Positions 1 to 8,570 of a DNA stretch of 62,518 nt are shown piece after piece (position 1 is the first letter of the stretch; the number at the start of each line of letters is the position of its first letter). Under the pieces are notes generated by a model. That model ran no database searches and was not told where the DNA came from. It saw only the letters and a list, made by a program, of their open reading frames with translations. This DNA comes from Bacteroidales bacterium (GTDB lineage Bacteria; Bacteroidota; Bacteroidia; Bacteroidales; GCA-2748055): NCBI GenBank assembly GCA_016936975.1, contig JAFGWU010000089.1, forward strand, positions 1 through 62,518, written 5' to 3'. Position numbers and translations under genes: made by a program.

Positions 1-2
1 TA

Positions 3-1346
3 TTTATAAAGATCAATAACGGACAGGCCGGCTGGGCCATCAATCTGTCGGATCTTTCAGAGACAGGGACCTATTCACAGATGACGGGCTTACGCAATTG
101 TGCCATGTCGGGCACAACACCCGCCTCAGTTCTGGCGCTTGTCAGGCAATTGGTAGATGAATGCGGAATACCCCAGGAAAGCATTTATATCGGGGAACCC
201 ATGACACATGTGTATAAAAGCATGTACGTGGTGATCCATGCCGAATACCCCAATGTGAAGATCCTTGATAAAGACGGGTACACGAACCTTGGGCGCACAG
301 AGTCTTCCGGATGGACCGAAAATGTCATATTTTATTCCGATAAAGGGGAGGAGATGCCCGATGCCATCAGCGACAATCTGATGAAAGAGATGTATGATGC
401 CGATTATTTGATCAATGCTGCGGCACTCAAAGCGCATGCAAGAGCCGGAGTAAGCCTTAATGCCAAGCTTCACCTGGGCTCACATGGGTTCCATCCGTCA
501 GGTTATGGATTCGGTTCATTTCATATGCACGCCGGTCTGATCTGCACGGTCGACAATGATATTATGACTTCGGGAGTGCGGGGAGATTATGGAATGTACA
601 GGGTACTGGTGGATTTGATGGGGCACGAAAAACTCGGCCGGAATACGGTGTTGTTCCTTATCGACGGGCTCTGGGGAGGCGTTGAAGCAACGGATATGCC
701 TGTTAAATGGGATATGGCTCCCTTTAACAGCGATTTTCCGAGTTCATTATTCATTTCGCAGGATGGTGTTGCGGCCGAATCAGTTTGCCTGGATTTTCTG
801 AGGGCGGAGGCCGATCACAACGAATATTTTAACGAGCGGCCATTCTTTCCGGCAGTTGATGATCACCTGCACCAGGCCGCCGATAAAGTCAACTGGCCAC
901 AGGATTTTATATATGACCCGGAAGACGACGGTACCGAAATTCCCTCAATGGGGGTACATGAACACTGGAACAATCCGACGGATAAGCAATACTCAAGAAA
1001 CCTGGGTACAGGGGAAGGCATCGAACTTGTGGATCTGTACGCGGTTTCGTCAACAGATCCCGGTTCACCGGGCGAAAGAACGGGTTCATGCGTTGCATTC
1101 CCGAATCCCTGTACCAATCGTGCCATGATATCCTATTCACTGAAAACCGAAAGCAGGGTCTCCATTTCTCTGGTTTCATCCGATGGCAGGCTGTACCCTG
1201 TACTGGAAAATGAAGCGTACCATCCCGGAAATCATACCCGGACGATCCATACAGGTGAACTCAGCAAAGGCATCTATTTATGCCGCATTCAGATAAATTC
1301 CGGAACGGGTGAGAATGTACAAACGTTAAAACTGGTTGTAAAATAA
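3..1346 (+). CDS. DUF362-domain protein with T9SS sorting tail (5' end cut by window)
   Basis: The reading frame is open back to the first bases of the window, so the ATG at 81 is internal and the true start lies upstream. The visible part, about 447 residues, looks like a DUF362 domain: a core with an AALKAHARAG stretch and a later FLIDGLWGG segment. DUF362 proteins are of uncertain function and often sit near redox or iron-sulfur proteins; no cysteine cluster is visible here. The last 80 or so residues form a type IX secretion C-terminal domain, with the VAFPNPCTN motif followed by a beta-sandwich ending in LKLVVK. The protein is therefore expected to cross the outer membrane and be released or attached to the surface. 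It is 9 nt from the next gene and probably cotranscribed with it. The DUF362 call is fairly sure, the function unknown. Confidence 0.8.
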   Translation, partial: FIKINNGQAGWAINLSDLSETGTYSQMTGLRNCAMSGTTPASVLALVRQLVDECGIPQESIYIGEPMTHVYKSMYVVIHAEYPNVKILDKDGYTNLGRTESSGWTENVIFYSDKGEEMPDAISDNLMKEMYDADYLINAAALKAHARAGVSLNAKLHLGSHGFHPSGYGFGSFHMHAGLICTVDNDIMTSGVRGDYGMYRVLVDLMGHEKLGRNTVLFLIDGLWGGVEATDMPVKWDMAPFNSDFPSSLFISQDGVAAESVCLDFLRAEADHNEYFNERPFFPAVDDHLHQAADKVNWPQDFIYDPEDDGTEIPSMGVHEHWNNPTDKQYSRNLGTGEGIELVDLYAVSSTDPGSPGERTGSCVAFPNPCTNRAMISYSLKTESRVSISLVSSDGRLYPVLENEAYHPGNHTRTIHTGELSKGIYLCRIQINSGTGENVQTLKLVVK

Positions 1347-1355
1347 TATGTTAAA

Positions 1356-2342
1356 ATGAAAAATTGCAGATATCTTATTTTTGCTCTGTTAAGCCTGTCG
1401 TGGGCATGTGAGAACGGGGAAGAACCTGAAAGAGAGATCATACCTGAAATCAATACCATGGTCAATGCTATTGTGGTTGATAAGAACAACACAAAATGGA
1501 TCGGGACAAATGAAGGGCTTTATAAAAGCGCTGAAGACGGCTATATGCTGATGGAGCTATCCGTTTCGGGAAACATATACTCCCTCTTTTACGAAGAGCC
1601 CGGGGATATTTTATGGATAGGGATGGAATCAGGACTTCTGAAAGCACAGATTGAAGGGGAGGACATCACGGAATATCCTGTCGGGAATGAAAACCTCAGT
1701 CATCCCGTCATCCTGGCCTGCTATATTGACAATGAATCAAAACACTGGTTTGGAACTGAAAAAGGAATCAGCCTCCATTATGATGATTCCTGGAAGAAGG
1801 AAAATTTCAGGGTCAATTCACTGGGGAAGCTTTTTGCGATGGCTGTTGAGGATTTTAGCGTAAACTCGATTGCAGGTTGGGATGGCAATTACTTCTTTGC
1901 CACCAGTGGGGCCAAGCTTTACAGAGCCTTTAATTATGATGCCTCCGTAGACGCTTTTTCCGGTGCAACCCAGTGGGATTTCCCCTATAACGGACTGAGC
2001 ATTACCGATACGATGTTTGTGGTTTTTATCGATCATGAAGGGAAAAAATGGATGGGCGGCACGGAAGGCGTACAGGTGCATACAGGAGATAATCCAAAGG
2101 ATCAGTCGGCCTTTACCTATTATTACGATGAGCTTCCGGATCATTATATTCTTGCCATCAATCAAGCTCCCGACGGTGATATCTGGATTGGCACCCGGAA
2201 AGGGCTTGGGGTATTCAACGGGACTGAATGGGAGAAAATAACCGGGGATCTTCCGGATCTTTATATCTCTTCCATCGCATTTGATAAAGACGGAAGCGCA
2301 TGGGTTGGCACAGGGAAAGGATTGGTGAAAATTGAATATTGA
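1356..2342 (+). CDS. Stand-alone Reg_prop beta-propeller lipoprotein
   Basis: A 328-residue protein with a lipoprotein signal: a hydrophobic start followed by LSWAC, with Cys18 as the predicted lipidated residue and acidic residues right after it, which suits surface export in Bacteroidota. The rest is built from propeller blades with repeated W-I/M-G-T/G motifs such as TKWIGTNEGLY, ILWIGMESGL, KHWFGTEKGI, KKWMGGTEGV, DIWIGTRKGL and SAWVGTGKGL. These are two-component-regulator propeller (Reg_prop) repeats, the type that forms the periplasmic sensor of hybrid two-component systems. Here no membrane helix, kinase or DNA-binding part follows, so it may bind glycan or protein on its own. It sits 9 nt after the DUF362 gene. 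Family recognition is good; its ligand is unknown. Confidence 0.82.
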   Translation: MKNCRYLIFALLSLSWACENGEEPEREIIPEINTMVNAIVVDKNNTKWIGTNEGLYKSAEDGYMLMELSVSGNIYSLFYEEPGDILWIGMESGLLKAQIEGEDITEYPVGNENLSHPVILACYIDNESKHWFGTEKGISLHYDDSWKKENFRVNSLGKLFAMAVEDFSVNSIAGWDGNYFFATSGAKLYRAFNYDASVDAFSGATQWDFPYNGLSITDTMFVVFIDHEGKKWMGGTEGVQVHTGDNPKDQSAFTYYYDELPDHYILAINQAPDGDIWIGTRKGLGVFNGTEWEKITGDLPDLYISSIAFDKDGSAWVGTGKGLVKIEY

Positions 2343-2427
2343 GACGTTATGCATGATTGAAACGCCATGCATGGCGTTCATGCCATTTCCATTGTATATT
2401 CCAAAATAATTCTGTTATTTGTGTTTG

Positions 2428-5400
2428 ATGAAAAGGAAGATACTCCGCATCCTCCTGTTATTGGCGTTGGTTTTATGTCAGAAAGCCCCTGCACAGGGAT
2501 TTATCGACTGGAATGCCTCATGGGCCTATTTCAAGGGAACGGCCGAGCCTTCAGTGCCCAATACGCTCTGGAGAGAGGCCGGATTTGATGTATCGGGATG
2601 GGCAACAGGAAATGCGCCGTTCAGGTATGGCGACGGCACGGGGGGGACCTTGCTGGATGATATGGCCGGAACTTATTCCTCCATGTACCTCAGAAAGGAA
2701 TTTACGGTCACCGATGCAGACAGCGTGGATGAATTACGGATTTCCGTCGATTATGACGATGGATTTGTTTTGTGGATCAACGGGGAGCTGATCCTGGATG
2801 TCAATGCCCCTGCCGGTTATCCTTATGACGGATTTGCACCGGCCAATCATGAGTCGGGTGAATGGGTAACCTTTGTGGTAGCAAAGGAGAATTTTTTACT
2901 GGTTGAAGGCACTAACGTGATTGCCGTTCAGGGATTCAATGTGTCCAATACCAGTTCCGACTTTTTCCTGGACTTGAAGGCAGAGGGGATTCATCTTCTT
3001 CCGGAAACAGAACAGGTATTCTGTGATACACCAGGCGGATTTTGCAGCGGACTGTTTATTGCAAAATTATACGGGACAGCTAACGGAGATACCATAAAAT
3101 ATACCCTCGACGGAAGCGATCCGAGAACCTCTTCCAGTGCCCTTTCGGATGTATCCCCGGTAAGTGTGACCATAAATCCGAACAGTACGAACGGAGGCAG
3201 AGGTAAAACCGGGGGAGTCGTACTGAGGGCCTCGAAATTTAAAACGGGATTTGCTCCCGGTCGTCCGGTTACGAGTAACTACATTTTTACAGATGCTGTA
3301 ATAGACCAGGTTCATCCTGGGGGATCATGGCCGACAACCAATATCAACAGCCAGCACATCGACCTGGTCATGGATGCTAACATCACCCACGATGCCCGTT
3401 TCGGGGAATATATGGATGATGCGTTAATGGATATTCCGAGCATTTGCATTGCAACCGATCCTGCCAATCTTTTTGATCCCCAGACAGGTATTTACGTCAA
3501 CGCCAAATATCATGGGAGGACCTGGGAGCGGCCTGCCAACATCGAATTGATCAATCCCGACGGAAGTGAAGGATTCAATATCGATGCGGGTTTACGGATC
3601 AGGGGAGGGTGGAGCAGGCACCCTGAGTTTGCAAAACATGCGTTCCGCCTGTTTTTCAGGTCGGAATACGGGGAGGGTAAGCTGGATTTTCCTCTGTTCG
3701 GTGACGAGGGTGTCGATGAGTTCGATAAGGTGGACCTCAGGACAAGCCAGAATTATTCCTGGAGCAAGGGTGGCGGTGAAGGGGTGCACAATACCATGAA
3801 CAGGGACGTATTTTCAAGGGATTGCCAGAGGGACATGAACCAGCCTTATACCCGGAGTAGATATTATCATCTCTACCTTAATGGTTTATACTGGGGTGTT
3901 TTTCAGACACAGGAACGTCCGGATGCTGATTTTGCGGAGTCCTATTTTGGCGGAAGCGATGAGGATTACGATATCGTCAAAGTGGATATCGGTGAGGAGT
4001 GGAATATTTATGAAATCGAAGCCACAGACGGCACTACCGATGCCTGGGAGTCGGTATGGAACATGTGCCAGGCAGGATTTGCCTCCAACCTGAATTATTT
4101 TAAGCTCACAGGATGTTCCCTGACCGGGGAGGCGGATACATCATTGAATGTGTGGGTGGATATAGACAACCTGATCGATTACATGCTGGTTATTTTTTAT
4201 GCGGGGAACTTTGATGCACCCGTCTCAAAATTCTCAGGCAATTATAACCCCAATAACTTTTTTGCCATCTACGACCGGGCCAGGAAACGGGAAGGTTTTA
4301 AATTCTTTGCCCACGATGCGGAGCATACATTGCTGACGGATCCTGTAAGTCCGGGCATCGGGTTGAATGAGAACCGGGTGAACATCGGCAATATTTCCAG
4401 CCAGCAGATGAATGTAACCTATTTCGGCAAGTTCCAGCCCCAGTGGCTGCATCATAAACTTACCGCAAACCAGGAATACAGATTGCACTTTGCGGACCGG
4501 GTCTACCGGCATTTTTTCAACGGCGGGGTGTTTGATCCCGATTCCTGTATCAAACGGTTCAGATATACATCTGATCAGCTGGATATGGCCATCATAGCGG
4601 AATCGGCCAGATGGGGTGACGTCGGGGTGTGGCCGGCACGAAACCGGGTTGACGACTGGATCCCGGCTGTCAACAGGGTTGTCAACAATTATATGCCCTA
4701 CCGGACCGGTATTGTACTGAACCAGCTCATTGATGAAAACCTATATATGACCCTTCAGCCCCCTCTTTTTAAAAAGAACGGCATTGAAATAACAAACTAT
4801 ACCATGATCCTTTCGTCGGCCTATGATTTTTCGGTTACCAATCCGAATTCCGGAGGAACCATATACTTTACCACGGATGGCACTGACCCGAGGGCTGTCG
4901 GTGGAGCCGTTTCCGGTTCGGCAGAAGACGGGGGAAGCTCAAAGAATATTTCCGTTCTGCCGGGTGCGCATATTAAAGCCCGCATCAAAGACGGAACCGT
5001 ATGGAGTGCACTGCATGAAATGTTTTTCCTCGACGCCCATCTGTTCAACAATTTGAAAGTTACGGAACTCTATTATCATCCACCTGATTACGGTGCTATT
5101 GAAGGGAAGGAATTTGAGTTTATTGAATTGAAAAATACCGGAACCACCACCACGCTGGACCTTTCGGGACTGACATTTTCAGGCGGGGTGAGGTTCACCT
5201 TCCCGGAAGGGAGCACGCTTGCCCCACAGTCGTTTGTGGTCATCGCATCCAACAGCGAAATGTTTAAACTGCTCTTCGGTTTCCCTCCCGATTACCAGCT
5301 CAGCGGACACTTTTCAAATGCCGGGGAACACGTGGTCCTGAATACCGATACAAATGTGGAGGTATTCTCGTTTACCTACTCCGACGATTATCCATGGCCC

Positions 5401-5829
5401 CCTGAGGCCGATGGTGACGGTTATTCACTGGTGTCAGCCCATATTAATCCGAAAGGTGATCCAAATAATCCGGATTACTGGACCATTTCGAAATATCTGG
5501 CCGGCTCGCCCCTGGCCGATGATGAACGGTCTGCAACAGGAACTCCGGGACTGTTCTTCGCCGGGAAGCCGGATTTCACCATATTCCCCAATCCTGCAAC
5601 TTCGGTTATCAACCTGGTGTTCTCCCAGGGTACCCCCGGAAACGTTGAAATCGGGTTTTATGATCTGAACGGCAGGCTTATCCATCTGCTGATTGATGAA
5701 TATATGGCTTCCGGCAAACACAGCCGTACCATTCAACTCACCAGTCTGGATTTAAAACCGGGGATGTACCTGATCAGGCTTAAATCGGAGCGTGTTGTCA
5801 GTACACGAAAATTGATATATAATAAATAA
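2428..5829 (+). CDS. CotH-kinase-type secreted protein with lamin-tail and T9SS domains
   Basis: About 1,133 residues from the ATG at 2428; the in-frame TTG at 2419 is less likely because MKRKILRILLLLALVLC gives a clean signal peptide. Order of parts: an N-terminal beta-sandwich (to about 180), a chitobiase/beta-hexosaminidase C-terminal-type domain (IKYTLDGSDPRTSS, about 200-290), a CotH spore-coat kinase-like domain (about 370-700, with GLRIRGGWSRH, the NGLYWGVFQTQERPD loop and a later FKFFAHDAEHTL motif), a second CHB-type domain (TIYFTTDGTDPRA), a lamin-tail domain (LKVTELYYHPPDYG) and a T9SS tail (FTIFPNPATS). CotH of Bacillus phosphorylates coat proteins; in Bacteroidota these large secreted versions are uncharacterised. 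It is probably cotranscribed with the two genes before it. Domain calls come from motif reading only. Confidence 0.85.
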   Translation: MKRKILRILLLLALVLCQKAPAQGFIDWNASWAYFKGTAEPSVPNTLWREAGFDVSGWATGNAPFRYGDGTGGTLLDDMAGTYSSMYLRKEFTVTDADSVDELRISVDYDDGFVLWINGELILDVNAPAGYPYDGFAPANHESGEWVTFVVAKENFLLVEGTNVIAVQGFNVSNTSSDFFLDLKAEGIHLLPETEQVFCDTPGGFCSGLFIAKLYGTANGDTIKYTLDGSDPRTSSSALSDVSPVSVTINPNSTNGGRGKTGGVVLRASKFKTGFAPGRPVTSNYIFTDAVIDQVHPGGSWPTTNINSQHIDLVMDANITHDARFGEYMDDALMDIPSICIATDPANLFDPQTGIYVNAKYHGRTWERPANIELINPDGSEGFNIDAGLRIRGGWSRHPEFAKHAFRLFFRSEYGEGKLDFPLFGDEGVDEFDKVDLRTSQNYSWSKGGGEGVHNTMNRDVFSRDCQRDMNQPYTRSRYYHLYLNGLYWGVFQTQERPDADFAESYFGGSDEDYDIVKVDIGEEWNIYEIEATDGTTDAWESVWNMCQAGFASNLNYFKLTGCSLTGEADTSLNVWVDIDNLIDYMLVIFYAGNFDAPVSKFSGNYNPNNFFAIYDRARKREGFKFFAHDAEHTLLTDPVSPGIGLNENRVNIGNISSQQMNVTYFGKFQPQWLHHKLTANQEYRLHFADRVYRHFFNGGVFDPDSCIKRFRYTSDQLDMAIIAESARWGDVGVWPARNRVDDWIPAVNRVVNNYMPYRTGIVLNQLIDENLYMTLQPPLFKKNGIEITNYTMILSSAYDFSVTNPNSGGTIYFTTDGTDPRAVGGAVSGSAEDGGSSKNISVLPGAHIKARIKDGTVWSALHEMFFLDAHLFNNLKVTELYYHPPDYGAIEGKEFEFIELKNTGTTTTLDLSGLTFSGGVRFTFPEGSTLAPQSFVVIASNSEMFKLLFGFPPDYQLSGHFSNAGEHVVLNTDTNVEVFSFTYSDDYPWPPEADGDGYSLVSAHINPKGDPNNPDYWTISKYLAGSPLADDERSATGTPGLFFAGKPDFTIFPNPATSVINLVFSQGTPGNVEIGFYDLNGRLIHLLIDEYMASGKHSRTIQLTSLDLKPGMYLIRLKSERVVSTRKLIYNK

Positions 5830-5907
5830 AACCTTCTCAACCTGGCCAAACCTTTGTCATTCGGCAGAGAATTTTTAGCTTTCGGGGCTTATTGATCATC
5901 CGGAACC

Positions 5908-8148
5908 ATGAACAGAAAAAGATCATCAGACAATAGAAGCTCCGGACGCGAACTTCTTTTTAAGCTCATAATGGTTGTTCTGCCGGTCCTTATCCTTTTG
6001 CTGTTTGAAGGAGTACTCCGGATTGCGGGTTATGGCGACAGGCTGGATCTGTTTATAACCAATCCCGTCGAAGGCTATGAAAAATACCTGATCGTCAATC
6101 CTGAAATCGGCAAGAAGTATTTTCAGAAATTTGAATATACGGCTCCGGCCAATGATATTTTCCTGAAGGAGAAACCGGAAAGCACCTTCCGGATTTTTGT
6201 GATGGGGAGCTCGGTTGTTTACGGATTCCCTTACGAACGGAACCTCATGTTTTCCCGCATTATGCAACAGCGGCTGGACGAAGCTTATCCCGGCAGGAGC
6301 ATCGAAGTAGTGAATACGGCCATTACGGCGATCAACAGTTTTACCCTGCTTGATTTCATGGATGAGATCTTAAAACAGGAGCCAGATGCCATTTTAATCT
6401 ATGCCGGCCATAATGAGTTCTACGGGGCATTCGGGATTGGTTCCCATGAGACCATGAGCCGGAACAGGTTCCTGACACGGCTGCATATTGCTTTTATGGA
6501 TTCCAGGATATACCAGCTGATCCGGAACGCTGTCTCCGCTACCGCACGAAGCATTGCCGGTGATCGCGAAGGCGGGGTACACGGGACATTGATGAAACGG
6601 GTTGTGAAAAACAGTGATATTTTACTGTACAGTGAGGAGTACAACGTCGCCATGAAACGGTACAGGCAGAATATGGAGGCGATTCTTAAAAAGGCCGGTA
6701 AAAGAAAGATCCCGGTATTCATCGGGGAGCTGGTTAGTAATATCCATGGGATGGAACCGTTTAACTCGATCCCGGCCGAAACGCTTGAAGCGGCCATTGA
6801 TGTATTCAGAAAAGCCCGGGCGGCTGAAAAAAACGGTGATTTTGAGGAAGCCCTGGAGTTGTATTACCGGGCAAAAGACCTGGATTGCATTCGTTTCAGG
6901 GCGAGTGAGGATGTCAACCGTATGATTAATACATTATCGGAGGATTATCATGCATATATGGTCCCGTTGTTAAAAGTATTCCAGGACCATTCCGCACGCC
7001 GGTTTATCGGTAATAATCTCATGACGGAACATGTTCATCCGAATGTTGACGGGAACTTCCTGATGGCTGAAACGTTTTTTGACTGCATTGTTCAATCCGG
7101 CATTCTTGGGAAGCCGGATCAAACCCGGAGCCACACGGCAGAATACTTCAGGAGAAACTATGGGTATACCGCTCTGGACACATTGCTTGCATATCACAGG
7201 GTCCGGAATTTAAAAGGATACTGGCCATTTGTCATGGATGAACAGGAAGGATATGATTACAGAATTACCTACAGGCCGGGATCCCATACCGATTCACTGG
7301 CATTTTCGGTGATGAAGGATCCCGGTTTACAGCTGGCTGATGTCAGACCTGACCTGGCGAGGCGATACGAAAGATCGGGGCAGATATTCGAAGCATACTG
7401 CGAGTACGAAGCGCTCCTGAGGATGAATCCCTATATTGCGGTTAATTACCGGGATGCTGCAACCTGCTTGCTGAAGATGGAGGACCTGCCGCCTGCATTA
7501 ATGTATTTTCAAAAATCGCTTGAGTATGAAGAGTCTTTTTATGCCTGTTTCAGGATGGGTGAGATTTATCTCATCATGGGCGATTACAGCAGTGCGATCC
7601 GGTATTTCGAAAAAGCATTTCACCTGGCCCCGGAAGAGAATAAAATCAATGTCGCCGCAAAATTGTACACAGCCTGTGTTTATGCGGGTAAAACGAAACA
7701 GGCCGGCGATCTGGCCTCGGAACTCCGGCGGGCCAATGCTGCAGGGTACCTGGATATTCCTCCCAAACACTATGTTTTCAGTAACTATATACCCTTTCAG
7801 ACCAGGGACCGGGTGGTTCAGGCTATGCAAATGGTACGCGAAGACAGAGAAGAAGAAGCTCTGGCTTTGCTTGAATCCTCCTTGCAGACCTATGACTCCC
7901 ATATGGCAAACAGGATGATAGGGGAGATTTACCTCAAACAGGGAGATAGGGAGAAAGCCCTTGATTATCTGAATAAAGTGTACGAGCATTTCAGGTTTGA
8001 TCCCGGGTTTTTACATCATTTTGTTTTGCTGTACCTGGCTGATAAGGATATTGAAAATGCAAGGAGAAACCTGGAGGAGATCAGGCGGCTTGATCCCGAT
8101 TATGCCCACCTGGAATTATTAACCGCCATGCTTTCACAATTACATTAA
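5908..8148 (+). CDS. Membrane-anchored SGNH hydrolase with C-terminal TPR repeats
   Basis: 746 residues. A basic N-terminus is followed by one membrane helix at about 18-37, which anchors the protein in the inner membrane. The next part is an SGNH/GDSL hydrolase-like domain: block I is VMGSSVVYG with Ser102 as the expected nucleophile, block III-like GHNEFYG carries the Gly/Asn pair, and the His block is EHVHPNVDG near residue 375. From about 470 onward there are tetratricopeptide repeats (for example ALMYFQKSLEYEESFYACF and AIRYFEKAFHLAPEENK). SGNH enzymes of this arrangement often remove or transfer acyl groups on cell-surface polysaccharides. The following 49-aa DUF5989 gene, 72 nt downstream, is a known companion of such proteins. 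The substrate is not predictable. Confidence 0.85.
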   Translation: MNRKRSSDNRSSGRELLFKLIMVVLPVLILLLFEGVLRIAGYGDRLDLFITNPVEGYEKYLIVNPEIGKKYFQKFEYTAPANDIFLKEKPESTFRIFVMGSSVVYGFPYERNLMFSRIMQQRLDEAYPGRSIEVVNTAITAINSFTLLDFMDEILKQEPDAILIYAGHNEFYGAFGIGSHETMSRNRFLTRLHIAFMDSRIYQLIRNAVSATARSIAGDREGGVHGTLMKRVVKNSDILLYSEEYNVAMKRYRQNMEAILKKAGKRKIPVFIGELVSNIHGMEPFNSIPAETLEAAIDVFRKARAAEKNGDFEEALELYYRAKDLDCIRFRASEDVNRMINTLSEDYHAYMVPLLKVFQDHSARRFIGNNLMTEHVHPNVDGNFLMAETFFDCIVQSGILGKPDQTRSHTAEYFRRNYGYTALDTLLAYHRVRNLKGYWPFVMDEQEGYDYRITYRPGSHTDSLAFSVMKDPGLQLADVRPDLARRYERSGQIFEAYCEYEALLRMNPYIAVNYRDAATCLLKMEDLPPALMYFQKSLEYEESFYACFRMGEIYLIMGDYSSAIRYFEKAFHLAPEENKINVAAKLYTACVYAGKTKQAGDLASELRRANAAGYLDIPPKHYVFSNYIPFQTRDRVVQAMQMVREDREEEALALLESSLQTYDSHMANRMIGEIYLKQGDREKALDYLNKVYEHFRFDPGFLHHFVLLYLADKDIENARRNLEEIRRLDPDYAHLELLTAMLSQLH

Positions 8149-8220
8149 AATGTATTAACTTACCGTTTTATTTAATTTGGTCCCTGTCACTATTTTGTTA
8201 ACCGTTACGATGTGCTGATC

Positions 8221-8370
8221 ATGGAATTCCTGAAAGATCTGTGGAACTATTTAAGAGAACGTAAACGGTACTGGTTGTTACCGGTAATCATCGTGCTGCT
8301 GCTTTTCGGTATCATCATTATTCTGAGTAGTGGCAGTGCCATTGCCCCGTTTATTTATACCTTATTTTAA
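8221..8370 (+). CDS. DUF5989 family micro-membrane protein (49 aa)
   Basis: A 49-residue reading frame starting MEFLKDLWNYLRERKRYW, then a single hydrophobic helix and a conserved-looking end, SGSAIAPFIYTLF. The pattern matches the DUF5989 family: a short amphipathic FLKDLW-LRERK head, one membrane span and an APFIYTLF tail. These tiny proteins usually occur beside carbamoyltransferase, SxtJ-like membrane protein and SGNH-hydrolase genes in extracellular polysaccharide or secondary-metabolite clusters; their role is unknown. Here only the SGNH-TPR gene is present, 72 nt upstream. The ATG is the first possible start, because the ATG at 8210 runs into a stop after one codon. No strong Shine-Dalgarno is present, which is normal in this phylum. 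Confidence 0.82.
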   Translation: MEFLKDLWNYLRERKRYWLLPVIIVLLLFGIIIILSSGSAIAPFIYTLF

Positions 8371-8443
8371 CCGATAATTTCTCTAAAATTAAAAAATGAA
8401 TCTTTTTATCAGGGTTACTTATTGACTTTTTAAATAAAAATTA

Positions 8444-8472
8444 GTTAATTAACACCTTCTTTGGTTAATTAA
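8444..8472. promoter_or_regulatory. Pair of GTTAATTAA palindromic boxes, possible operator
   Basis: In the AT-rich stretch before the CBM9-like gene, GTTAATTAAC at 8444-8453 is a perfect palindrome, and GTTAATTAA recurs at 8464-8472, exactly 20 bp start to start, about two helical turns. This arrangement suits a dimeric regulator binding one face of DNA. The local AT richness makes chance occurrence possible. Confidence 0.25.
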
Positions 8473-8570
8473 AGATGTTTAATAACTGGTGGATTTAATT
8501 ACTATTTTTTTAACTTTCAGCTAAATCTTTTTTAACAGCTAATTTATTACTAACTAAAAACCACAAAAGT

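Noticed and set aside
81..1346. ATG at 81 as the start of the DUF362 gene
   Set aside because: The frame is open and domain-like back to the window edge, so that ATG is internal to a longer gene.
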